A stretch of 64,000 nucleotides of DNA. Source: Streptomyces violaceusniger (lineage in GTDB: Bacteria; Actinomycetota; Actinomycetes; Streptomycetales; Streptomycetaceae). The notes under the pieces were generated by a model, which was given only the letters and a program-made list of their open reading frames with translations, made no database searches and was not told the origin of the DNA. How positions within the stretch are numbered: the first letter of the stretch is position 1; each line of letters starts with the position of its first letter. Shown here piece after piece: positions 54,873-63,373 of the stretch. Location of the stretch: positions 7,874,001-7,938,000 of the forward strand of contig BJHW01000001.1 in NCBI GenBank assembly GCA_005405945.1, in the 5' to 3' direction. The translations under genes were made by a program, and so were the position numbers.

Positions 54873-55979
54873 ATGCCTAAGCCCGGAGAACTCACCTTCG
54901 TCGCGCCGCGTGGGGCCAAGAAGCCCCCGCGGCATCTTGCCGACCTCACGCCCGCCGAGCGCCGGGAGGCCGTCGCCGCCCTCGGGGAGAAGCCCTTCCG
55001 GGCAGGTCAGGTGTCGCGTCACTACTTCGCGCGCTACGTCGACGACCCCGCTCAGTGGAGCGACATCCCGGCCGCCGCGCGCGAGAAGCTGGCCGCCGGG
55101 CTGCTGCCGGATCTGATGAGCGTGGTGCGGCACATCAGCTGTGACGACGACACCACGCGCAAGACGTTGTGGCGGCTGTTCGACGGCACGCTCGTGGAGT
55201 CCGTCCTGATGCGCTACCCGGACCGGGTCACCATGTGCATCAGCTCGCAGGCGGGCTGCGGGATGAACTGCCCGTTCTGCGCCACTGGGCAGGCGGGGCT
55301 GGACCGCAATCTGTCCACCGCCGAGATCGTGCACCAGATCGTCGACGGGATGCGGGCCCTCCGGGACGGTGAGATCCCCGGTGGCCCGGCCCGGCTGTCC
55401 AACATCGTCTTCATGGGCATGGGCGAGCCGCTGGCCAACTACAACCGCGTCGTCGGCGCCATCCGTCGGCTCACCGACCCCGAGCCCGACGGGCTCGGTC
55501 TGTCGCAGCGCGGCATCACCGTCTCGACGGTCGGTCTCGTCCCGGCGATGCTGCGGTTCGCCGACGAGGGTTTCAAGTGCCGCCTCGCGGTGTCGCTGCA
55601 CGCGCCCGACGACGAGTTGCGCGACACCCTCGTGCCGGTCAACACCCGCTGGAAGGTGCGCGAGGTCCTGGACGCCGCGTGGGAGTACGCGGAGAAGTCC
55701 GGCCGCCGGATCTCCATCGAGTACGCGCTGATCAAGGACATCAACGACCAGGCGTGGCGTGCCGATCTGCTCGGCCGGCTGCTCAAGGGCCACCGGGTGC
55801 ATGTGAACCTCATCCCGCTCAACCCGACGCCCGGCTCCAAGTGGACGGCGTCCCGGCCCGAGGACGAGAAGGCGTTCGTGGCGGCCCTGGAGGCCCATGG
55901 GGTGCCGGTGACCGTCCGGGATACCCGGGGCCAGGAGATCGACGGGGCCTGCGGGCAGCTGGCGGCTTCGGAGCGCTGA
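54873..55979 (+). CDS. rlmN: Dual-specificity rRNA/tRNA methyltransferase RlmN (radical SAM)
   Basis: Adds C2-methyl to A2503 of 23S rRNA and A37 of some tRNAs. The 4Fe-4S motif is CGMNCPFCATGQAGL (CxxxCxxC); the catalytic Cys pair includes the C-terminal GACGQL. Further signatures are NIVFMGMGEPLANY and LAVSLHAPDDELRDTLVPVN. At 368 aa it has normal length. It starts at ATG 54873 after the cdsA terminator. Confidence 0.96.
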   Translation: MPKPGELTFVAPRGAKKPPRHLADLTPAERREAVAALGEKPFRAGQVSRHYFARYVDDPAQWSDIPAAAREKLAAGLLPDLMSVVRHISCDDDTTRKTLWRLFDGTLVESVLMRYPDRVTMCISSQAGCGMNCPFCATGQAGLDRNLSTAEIVHQIVDGMRALRDGEIPGGPARLSNIVFMGMGEPLANYNRVVGAIRRLTDPEPDGLGLSQRGITVSTVGLVPAMLRFADEGFKCRLAVSLHAPDDELRDTLVPVNTRWKVREVLDAAWEYAEKSGRRISIEYALIKDINDQAWRADLLGRLLKGHRVHVNLIPLNPTPGSKWTASRPEDEKAFVAALEAHGVPVTVRDTRGQEIDGACGQLAASER

Positions 55980-56061
55980 GCACCGGCTGATACGGTGCCT
56001 GGGCATCGCCGCACCATGCGATCGTCGTAGAAGCGAACATCCGTACAAGTGAACATTCCGA

Positions 56062-56143
56062 CAGGGGAGCGCTCAGAGCGCTGAGAGTGCGGCACGGCCG
56101 CAGACCCTCGGACCTGATCCGGGTCATACCGGCGTAGGGAGTC
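56062..56143 (+). ncRNA. TPP riboswitch (THI element)
   Basis: AGGGGAGC at 56063, then CTGAGAGTGCGG at 56081-56092, ACCCTCGGACCTGATC around 56104-56119, and ACCGGCGTAGGGAG ending at 56141. These are the conserved pyrimidine- and pyrophosphate-sensor elements. It lies 10 bp before thiB and should repress thiamine uptake when TPP is abundant. Confidence 0.95.
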
Positions 56144-56152
56144 AGCATCACC

Positions 56153-57226
56153 ATGAACAGCCAGCTTCGGCGCGCCATCTCGGCCGCCCTCCTCGGCTCA
56201 CTGGGCTTGAGCGCGCTCGTCGGCTGCGGCGAGGACACCAAGAGCGGCTCGGACTCCAAGACAGTCACCCTGGTGACGCATGACTCGTTCGCGGCCTCCA
56301 AGGCGGTCCTCAAGGAGTTCACCAAGGAGACCGGCTACAAGGTGCGGGTGCAGGCCGGCGGCGACGCCGGAGCCGCCGTCAACCAGGCGATCCTGTCCAA
56401 GAGCCACCCTCAGGGCGATGTGTTCTTCGGCGTCGACAACACCCTGCTCTCCCGCGCGCTCGACAACGACCTGTTCACCCCCTACACGGCGAAGGGCCTG
56501 GACAAGGTCCCTGCGGCCCTTCAGCTCGACCGGGCCGAGCACCGCGTCACCCCCGTCGACTTCGGCGACATCTGCGTCAACTACGACCGTAAGTACTTCG
56601 CCGACAAGAAGCTGACGCCGCCCCGGACGCTGGACGATCTGGCCAAGCCCGCCTACAAGAACCTCCTCGTCACCGAGAACGCGGCCACCTCGTCCCCCGG
56701 TCTCGGCTTCCTCCTCGCCACGGCCGCGAAGTACGGCGACGACGGCTGGAAGGGCTACTGGAAGAAGCTGCGGGCCAACGGCGTCGAGGTCGTCGACGGC
56801 TGGGAGCAGGCGTATTACGACCGGTTCTCCGGCTCTGCGGGCGGCGGCAAGGGCGACCGGCCGCTCGTCGTCTCCTACGCCTCCAGTCCGCCCGCCGAGG
56901 TGGCCGACGCCAAGAGCAAGCCCGCGAAGGCCCCCACCGGGGTGGCGACGGGCACCTGCTTCCGGCAGGTGGAGTTCGCCGGGCTGCTGAACGGCGCGGG
57001 CAACACCAAGGGCGGCAAGGCGCTGCTGGACTTCCTGCTGAGCAAGCGGTTCCAGGAGGACGTCCCGCTGAACATGTACGTCAACCCGGCGCGCGAGGAC
57101 GCCAAGCTGCCGGAGCTGTTCACCCGATACGGGGTCAGGATCGCCGACTCGGCCACCCTGGCGCCGCAGAAGATCGCCAAGAACCGTGAGTCGTGGGTCA
57201 AGACATGGTCCTCGCTGGTCCTGTAG
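56153..57226 (+). CDS. thiB: Thiamine ABC transporter substrate-binding lipoprotein
   Basis: A 357-residue solute-binding protein. Lipoprotein signal peptide with lipobox ALVGC (RRAISAALLGSLGLSALVGC). It contains VTLVTHDSFAASKAVLKEFTKETGYKV, GDVFFGVDNTLLSRA, PVDFGDICVNYD and VVDGWEQAYYDRFSG, typical of ThiB/TbpA. It is directly controlled by the TPP riboswitch and overlaps thiP. Confidence 0.94.
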   Translation: MNSQLRRAISAALLGSLGLSALVGCGEDTKSGSDSKTVTLVTHDSFAASKAVLKEFTKETGYKVRVQAGGDAGAAVNQAILSKSHPQGDVFFGVDNTLLSRALDNDLFTPYTAKGLDKVPAALQLDRAEHRVTPVDFGDICVNYDRKYFADKKLTPPRTLDDLAKPAYKNLLVTENAATSSPGLGFLLATAAKYGDDGWKGYWKKLRANGVEVVDGWEQAYYDRFSGSAGGGKGDRPLVVSYASSPPAEVADAKSKPAKAPTGVATGTCFRQVEFAGLLNGAGNTKGGKALLDFLLSKRFQEDVPLNMYVNPAREDAKLPELFTRYGVRIADSATLAPQKIAKNRESWVKTWSSLVL

Positions 57227-58934
57227 AGCCCCGCGAGAACCGTAAGAAGGCCGACGGCCACCGTAAGGCCGACAAGGCGGACCGCAGCGGCCGTCGCGCG
57301 ACCGCCCTCCGGCTCGCCCTGATGGCGGTGCCGCTCGCCTTCTTCGCGGTGTTCTTCGCCTATCCCGTGGCCGCCATCGTCACCCGGGGGCTGCGCGTCG
57401 GCGGGCGATGGCGGTTCGGCCGGATCGCCGAGGTGGTGACCGATCCGGCGACGCTGGACGTCCTGTGGTTCACCTGCTGGCAGGCGGTCGCGTCGACCGC
57501 CCTCACGCTCGCGGTGGCGCTGCCCGGCGCCTATGTGTTCGCCCGCTTCGACTTCCCCGGCAAGGGGATGCTGCGGGCCGTGGTGACCGTGCCGTTCGTC
57601 CTGCCGACCGTCGTGGCCGGATCGGCCTTCCTGGCCCTGCTCGGCCGGGGCGGGCTGCTGGACGAGCTGTGGGCGATGCGGCTGGACACCTCCGTCTGGG
57701 CGATCCTCCTGGCCCACGTCTTCTTCAACTACGCGGTCGTCGTCAGGACCGTGGGCGGGCTGTGGGCCCAGCTCGACCCGCGCCAGGAGGAGGCCGCGCG
57801 AGTGCTCGGCGCGAGCCGGCTGTCGGCCTGGCGCCTGGTGACGCTGCCCGCGCTGGCCCCCGCCGTGGCCGCCGCCGCGCTGATGGTGTTCCTGTTCACC
57901 TTCACCTCCTTCGGCGTGATCCAGATCCTGGGCGGCCCCGCTACGCCACCCTGGAGGTGGCGATCTACCGGGAGACCGCGCAGCTGCTCGACCTCTCCGC
58001 GGCCGCGGTGCTGACCCTCGTCCAGTTCGCTGCGGTCGCGGCCGTGTTGGCTCTGCACGCGTGGACCGTAAGGCGCCGCGAGAGCGCCCTGCGGCTCGTC
58101 GATCCCGGCCGCACCGCGCGCCGCCCGAAGGGCCCGGCCCAGTGGGCGCTGCTGTGGGGCGTGCTGACGGTGGTCGCGCTGCTGATCGTGACACCGCTCG
58201 CGGTGCTGGTGGAGCGCTCGCTGAACGGACCGGACGGCTACGGCTTCACCTACTACGAGGCGCTGCGGTCGGCCGCCGACAGCGGGGGCACCTTCTTCGT
58301 GGCTCCCATGGAGGCCGTCGGGAACTCCCTGTGGTACGCGGCGGTCGCCACCGTCTTCGCCCTCGTCGTGGGCGGTCTCGCCGCCGCCGCGCTCACCCGT
58401 AAGGCGGGCAGGCTGGTACGGGGCTTCGACGCGCTGCTGATGCTGCCGCTGGGTACCTCGGCCGTCACCGTGGGATTCGGGTTCCTGATCGCCTTGGACG
58501 AGCCCCCGCTGGATCTGCGCGCCTCCTGGGTCCTGGTGCCGCTCGCCCAGGCCCTGGTGGGCGTGCCCTTCGTCGTACGGACCATGCTGCCGGTGCTGCG
58601 GGCGGTGGACCACCGGCTCCGGGAGGCGGCTGCCGTGCTCGGGGCGTCCCCATGGCGGGTCTGGCGGGAGGTGGACCTGCCGCTGGTCGGACGGGCCGTG
58701 GCGGTCGCGGCGGGCTTCGCGTTCGCCGTCTCCCTGGGCGAGTTCGGGGCGACGGTCTTCATCGCGCGCCCCGACCATCCGACCCTCCCGGTGGCCATCG
58801 CCCGCTTCCTGGGCCGGGCCGGACAGCTCACCTACGGGCAGGCGATGGCCCTGAGCACGATCCTGATGCTGGTCTGCGCCGGATCGCTGCTGGCGCTCGA
58901 GCGCATCCGCACCGACCGTTCCGGAGAGTTCTGA
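57205..58934 (+). CDS. thiP: Thiamine ABC transporter permease, frameshifted
   Basis: Double-length permease of the ThiP/FbpB type with two EAA-type coupling loops (RQEEAARVLGASRLSAWRLVTLP and HRLREAAAVLGASPWRVWREVDLP), each in a six-helix half. ATG 57205 overlaps the end of thiB; a GTG at 57193 is an alternative. The frame breaks at CCCC 57936-57939; one C gives ILGGPRYATLEVAIYRE. Full length is ~576 aa. The basic N-terminus (RKKADGHRKADKADRSGRR) is unusual. Confidence 0.92.
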
Positions 58935-59972
58935 ATGACGCTGCTGCGACTGGACGAGGTGAGCGTGAGGTTCGGCCGGCGCGACGCGCTGGACGCCGTG
59001 GACCTGGACGTCGCCGAGCACGAGACGGTCTGTGTGCTGGGCCCGAGCGGAAGCGGCAAGTCCACCATGCTGCGCGTGGTGGCCGGGCTGCAGCGCCCCG
59101 ACGCCGGCCGGGTGTGGCTCGCCGGACGCGACCAGAGCGGGGTGCCCACGCACCGGCGCGGCGTGGGGCTGATGTTCCAGGACCACCAGCTGTTCCCGCA
59201 GCGGGACGTGGGCGGCAACGTCGCCTTCGGGTTGCGGATGCGCAAGGTGGGCCGGGCGGAGGCGGACCGCCGGGTCGCCGAACTGCTGGAGCTCGTGGGG
59301 CTGCCGGGCGCCCAGCGCCGCCCCGTCGACTCGCTCTCCGGCGGCGAGCAGCAGCGGGTGGCGCTCGCCCGCGCGCTGGCCCCGCGCCCCAAACTGCTGA
59401 TGCTGGACGAGCCGCTGGGCCAGCTCGACCGGGGGCTGCGCGAGCGGCTGGTGGTGGAGCTGCGCGAGCTCTTCGAACGGCTGGGCACCACCGTTCTCGC
59501 GGTCACCCACGACCAGGGGGAGGCGTTCGCGCTCGCGGACCGGGTGGTGGTGATGGAGAACGGCCGGATCGCCCAGACCGGCACCCCGCTGGAGGTGTGG
59601 CAGCGGCCCGCCACCGAGTTCGTCGCCCGCTTCCTCGGCTTCGACAATGTGGTCCAGGCGATCGTGCACGGCGAGGTCGCGGACACCGTATGGGGCAAGC
59701 TGCCCGTGCCGCCCGGGTCCCGGCCGGGCCCGGGCAGGCTGCTGGTCCGCCCGGCCGGGGTGCGGCTGACGGACCCCGAGGAGGGGCTGTCCTGCACCGT
59801 GGCGGCGCGCACCTTCCGCGGCGACCATGTGGCGCTCATTCTGCGGCTGTCGGACCCGGCAGCGCCGCATCTGGAGGCGTCCTGCGCCTTGCGGGACGCC
59901 CCGGAGGCGGGGGCCAGGGTCGGGGCGGCCATCGACCCGGCCGATGTGGTGCTCCTGGAGCCCGAGCCCTGA
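58935..59972 (+). CDS. thiQ: Thiamine ABC transporter ATP-binding protein
   Basis: A 345-residue ATPase. Walker A GPSGSGKST, Q-loop FQDHQLFPQRDVGGNVAFG, signature SLSGGEQQRVALARALAP, Walker B LLMLDEPLGQLD, H-loop AVTHDQGEAFAL. A C-terminal TOBE-like domain (RLLVRPAGVRLTD...TFRGDHVALILRL) follows. ATG 58935 starts one base after the thiP stop. Completes the TPP-regulated thiamine uptake operon. Confidence 0.93.
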   Translation: MTLLRLDEVSVRFGRRDALDAVDLDVAEHETVCVLGPSGSGKSTMLRVVAGLQRPDAGRVWLAGRDQSGVPTHRRGVGLMFQDHQLFPQRDVGGNVAFGLRMRKVGRAEADRRVAELLELVGLPGAQRRPVDSLSGGEQQRVALARALAPRPKLLMLDEPLGQLDRGLRERLVVELRELFERLGTTVLAVTHDQGEAFALADRVVVMENGRIAQTGTPLEVWQRPATEFVARFLGFDNVVQAIVHGEVADTVWGKLPVPPGSRPGPGRLLVRPAGVRLTDPEEGLSCTVAARTFRGDHVALILRLSDPAAPHLEASCALRDAPEAGARVGAAIDPADVVLLEPEP

Positions 59973-60038
59973 CGCCGGGGCCCCTTGCCTCCCCTGGAAG
60001 CCAGCCCTTCCTCTGGTACGGCGCTTCCTTGACCCGGC

Positions 60039-61136
60039 TCAGCCCAGCATCGACAGCAGCGCCTCGGGCGCCTCGTCCACCGAGTCCACCAGAGCGATAC
60101 GGGCCTTCATGGACCGTCCCTCCGCGAGCGCTTCGAGCAGCGGCCAGGTCGGCAGCCGCCGGGTCCAGTGGTCCCGGTCCACCAGCACCATCGGGGTCGG
60201 CTCACCGCGCGACTCGTAGTAGTTCGGCGTCGCGTTGTCGAAGATCTCCTGGACGGTCCCGGCGGCGCCGGGCAGGAAGACCACGCCCGCGGTCGAGCGC
60301 GCCAGCAGCCCGTCCTCGCGGGTGGCGTTGGCGAAGTACTTGGCGATGTGCGAGGCGAACGCGTTGGGCGGCTCATGCCCGTAGAACCAGGTGGGGATGC
60401 CGACCGACGCCCCGCCGTCCGGCCAGCGCTCGCGCACCGCGAAGGCGGCCTCGGCCCAGGCCCCGATGGACGGCCGGAAGGAGGGCGTCCTGCCGAGCAG
60501 TTCGAGCGCCTCGTCCAGCACCGCGTCCTCGTGCGGGGCCGCGTAGGCGCCGAGGTTCGCGGCCTCCATCGCGCCCGGTCCGCCGCCCGTCGCGACCGTG
60601 AGACCGGTCCGCGCCAGTGCCCGGCCGAGCCGTGCGGCGCCCGCGAATCCGCCGGAGCCGCGCTCCAGCGCGTGGCCGCCCATGACGCCCACCACTCGCG
60701 TTCCGACGAGGAATTCGTCGAGCGCGTCGGAGACCGCGTCGTCGTGGATGGAGCGCAGCATCGAGGCGAAGATGTCGCCGTCGGTCTTGGTCCGCTGGAA
60801 CCAGGCGTAGGCGAGCGCGTCCGGCGTCCGCACGTAACCGTGTTCCGCGAGACCCTCGAACAGCTCCGCGGGGGAGTAGAGGGTGCCGCGGTACGGATCG
60901 AACGGCAGATCCGGCACCGGCGGGAACACCAGCGCGCCCCCGGCCCGGACCTTCGCCGCCGCCTCGGTCTCCATCGGGCAGCCGAGGAAGACGGACTCGC
61001 TGGTGTCGGTGGAGAGGAGCGCGGCCGTACGGCCTGTCAGGTCCACGGACTGGACCCGGAACCCGGCCAGGGTGCCGTGGGCGACGACCTGGTCGAACTC
61101 CTCGATGGACTCTATTTCCCGGTCTGGTTCCTGCAC
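60039..61136 (-). CDS. LOG-family (lysine decarboxylase-like) Rossmann protein
   Basis: A 365-residue protein starting at GTG 61136. The Rossmann nucleotide-binding part is VGVMGGHALERGSGGFAGAA, LTVATGGGPGAMEAANLGAYA. The family motif PGGxGTxxE is altered to PGAAGTVQEIF (second Gly replaced by Ala, catalytic Glu kept). LOG enzymes release free cytokinin-type bases from nucleoside monophosphates; this longer version has ~140 N-terminal residues of unknown role (VQSVDLTGRTAALLSTDTSE). Real activity is uncertain. Confidence 0.78.
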   Translation of the reverse strand: MQEPDREIESIEEFDQVVAHGTLAGFRVQSVDLTGRTAALLSTDTSESVFLGCPMETEAAAKVRAGGALVFPPVPDLPFDPYRGTLYSPAELFEGLAEHGYVRTPDALAYAWFQRTKTDGDIFASMLRSIHDDAVSDALDEFLVGTRVVGVMGGHALERGSGGFAGAARLGRALARTGLTVATGGGPGAMEAANLGAYAAPHEDAVLDEALELLGRTPSFRPSIGAWAEAAFAVRERWPDGGASVGIPTWFYGHEPPNAFASHIAKYFANATREDGLLARSTAGVVFLPGAAGTVQEIFDNATPNYYESRGEPTPMVLVDRDHWTRRLPTWPLLEALAEGRSMKARIALVDSVDEAPEALLSMLG

Positions 61137-61240
61137 GCCGACATGCTAATCACACCGGAGGTGGGGGCTGTGGATTGAGGCAATCGTGACCGGGCCGCCT
61201 GGCCGCACAATCCAGGCATGGACACCGACACCCGAGAATT

Positions 61241-62497
61241 TCAGCGGTGGAACGGCATCGCCGTGAGATGCGCCACCACCCACACCAGCGGCACCAGGAG
61301 CGCCAGCAGGGCCGTCGCGCGCAGCGCGGCCGCCCCGCGGAGCAGCCGGGCAGGAGCGCCGAGGCGGACCAGGGCGGCCGTCGTGCGCTCGCGCGCACTC
61401 CTCGCCTCCACGACCGCGGTCAGGGTCGTGGCCGCGGCGCACAGCGTGACCAGGGCCGCGCCCAGACCGGTGAGCGGGCCGAAGGCATGGGCGCCGGATG
61501 GCCCGGAGGCCCTTCCGTACAGCTCGAGGACGGCGAATCCGGCGGCGGCCAGGGCGCACAGCGCACCGACCGGACGTCCGATCAGCCCGGCCTCCTGCTG
61601 GAGCATGCGCCCGGCCAGCAGCCGCAGCACGCCCGGCCGCCCGAGGGCCAGCAGCCTGCCGCACAGATGGGTGAGGCCGGGCCCGGCCAGCACCAGCCCG
61701 AGGGCGGCCAGCGCCCAGCCGCCCACCACACCGGGCGGGTTGCCGCCGAGCCGTCCCGGCACGGCGAGCAGGGCGTCGGGGAGCGGGGGCGCGTCACCGC
61801 TCGCGTACGCCTGTAGGGCGAGTCCGGCCGCGGTCAGGGCGATGCCCCAGGGAAGTCCGGAGGTGGCCTGGTGGGGCCGGGGTGCGACCGGCCCCGTCAC
61901 GATGGTGGGCCGGGCCGGGACCGCCGGGCGGCGAGTGCCCCGTGGTCCGCGGACCGGCTGGTGCACCGCCCGTGGCTGCCGGGGCCACAGCGCGGCCGCA
62001 CATGCCGCGCCCACCACCACGGGGACGACGGCGAGCAGCGTGACCGTACCGGCCAAGGGCAGCGGCCGGCCGCTGCCGAGCTGTCGGCCTGCCGCCCCGC
62101 TTCCGGCCCAGTCCAGCCAGGAGTCCCCGAGATCGCCGCGCAGATGGAGGAAGACCAGCAGCGCCAGCACACCGCCGAGCGCGCAGGCGGCCGCCATCGA
62201 GACCGCCGCGAGCAGCGCCGACCGGGCCGGGCCGACTCCGGCCGCGGTGAAACCGGGGCCAGGGCCGGTGCTGGGGTCGGCGCGGCCCACGGCGACGGCC
62301 AGCTGGACGGTCGCAGCCAGCGGGACGAGGCACCACAGGAGCCGCCCCACCGCGCTCTGCGAGTCGTCCGGATGGGCCGAGGCGAACCCGAGGGCGCTCA
62401 GCAGCAGAAAGCTCGCGCCCGCCGCCGCGACGGTGACCAGCGAACGCCGCAGCAGCACCGACGGGCGGGCGCCGCGGGCTAGGCGGAGGCTGAGCAC
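61241..62497 (-). CDS. ABC transporter permease, FtsX-like
   Basis: A 418-residue membrane protein starting at GTG 62497, overlapping the ATPase gene by 19 bp. It begins LSLRLARGARPSVLLRRSLVTVAAAGASFLLLSALG and has about ten hydrophobic segments, ending ALLALLVPLVWVVAHLTAMP. A loop ARSARERTTAALVRLGAPARLLR resembles the FtsX/MacB coupling region. The substrate is unknown. It is the minus-strand partner of the ATPase. Confidence 0.75.
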   Translation of the reverse strand: MLSLRLARGARPSVLLRRSLVTVAAAGASFLLLSALGFASAHPDDSQSAVGRLLWCLVPLAATVQLAVAVGRADPSTGPGPGFTAAGVGPARSALLAAVSMAAACALGGVLALLVFLHLRGDLGDSWLDWAGSGAAGRQLGSGRPLPLAGTVTLLAVVPVVVGAACAAALWPRQPRAVHQPVRGPRGTRRPAVPARPTIVTGPVAPRPHQATSGLPWGIALTAAGLALQAYASGDAPPLPDALLAVPGRLGGNPPGVVGGWALAALGLVLAGPGLTHLCGRLLALGRPGVLRLLAGRMLQQEAGLIGRPVGALCALAAAGFAVLELYGRASGPSGAHAFGPLTGLGAALVTLCAAATTLTAVVEARSARERTTAALVRLGAPARLLRGAAALRATALLALLVPLVWVVAHLTAMPFHR

Positions 62498-63213
62498 GCG
62501 GCCCTGCCTTCCGCCTCGGAGGGGTCCGAGCCCACCCGACGCCCGTCGAGCAGGGCGACGGTGTGGTCGGCGAGGGTGGCCACCTCCTGGTCGTGCGCCG
62601 CGAGGACCACGGTGATGCCGTGGGAGCGGGCCGCCGAGGTGAGGGTGCGCAGCACCTGGGCGCGGTCGGTCTGGTGCAGCGGGGCGGTGGGCTCGTCGGC
62701 GAAGAGCACGCTGGGCCCGGCGGCCAGCGCGCGGGCGATCGCGACCCGCTGGCGCTGCGACTGCAGCAGTGCGGCGGGCCGTGCCCGGGCGCACTCGCCG
62801 ACGTCGAGCCGGTCCAGCCACTCGCACGCGGCACTCTTCGCGGCGCGCCGCCCGGTGCCGCGCAGCATCAGGGCGAGCGCGGCGTTCTCCCAGGCGGTGA
62901 GTTCGGGGACGAGCTGGGGTTCGGTGCCGATCCAGCCGAAGTGCTCGCGCCGCAGCCGTTCGAGGCCGAGTGGAGGGAGGCTGTGCACGGGGACGCCCTT
63001 GAACCACACCTCCCCGCTGTCCGGGACGAGTTGGCCCGCCAGGCAGGCGAGGAGGGTGGTCTTGCCACAGCCGCGCGGACCGGTGACGGCGACGATCTCA
63101 CCCTTCCGGGCGCCGAGGGAGACCCCGATGAGGGCGGGCGAGCCTCCATAGGCGTACGACACGGTGCGTGCCGCGAGCATGTCGTCGTCCGGCGGAGCCA
63201 CCATCCCGAGCAC
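62479..63213 (-). CDS. ABC transporter ATP-binding protein with atypical signature
   Basis: A 244-residue ATPase. Walker A GPRGCGKTT, Q-loop region FGWIGTEPQLVPELTAWENA, Walker B VLFADEPTAPLHQTD, H-loop VLAAHDQEVATLADH. The signature LSGGQ is replaced by LLQSQ (in ALLQSQRQRVAIARAL), and the D-loop SALD by APLH, so hydrolysis may be weak. The frame opens at 63213; ATG/GTG codons at 63204 and 63180 are alternatives. Confidence 0.82.
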   Translation of the reverse strand: MLGMVAPPDDDMLAARTVSYAYGGSPALIGVSLGARKGEIVAVTGPRGCGKTTLLACLAGQLVPDSGEVWFKGVPVHSLPPLGLERLRREHFGWIGTEPQLVPELTAWENAALALMLRGTGRRAAKSAACEWLDRLDVGECARARPAALLQSQRQRVAIARALAAGPSVLFADEPTAPLHQTDRAQVLRTLTSAARSHGITVVLAAHDQEVATLADHTVALLDGRRVGSDPSEAEGRAACSASA

Positions 63214-63299
63214 CTCGCCTTACCTGCGACCGTCTCGTTCCCCCGGTTGGGGGAACGAGCGCGGAGCCAATGGGTCACTGGCACGGTAAGGACTCGGGT

Positions 63300-63335
63300 G
63301 GGGGCCCGCGCCCAGGCTCGGCGCGGGTGGCCCCC
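63300..63335 (-). terminator. Terminator after the ThDP-dependent enzyme gene
   Basis: CCCGCGCC/GGCGCGGG and GGGGG/CCCCC pair with a TGG bulge and the loop CAGGCTC. It lies 39 bp beyond the minus-strand stop at 63374. Confidence 0.65.
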
Positions 63336-63373
63336 ATTTCCTCCGATCAGCCCTGATTGGTGTCGGACTCCGA

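Noticed and set aside
1880..57939. Programmed ribosomal frameshifting in many genes
   Set aside because: Sites lack a common slippery heptamer plus structure, affect unrelated housekeeping genes and are all single-base losses, which fits sequence error better.
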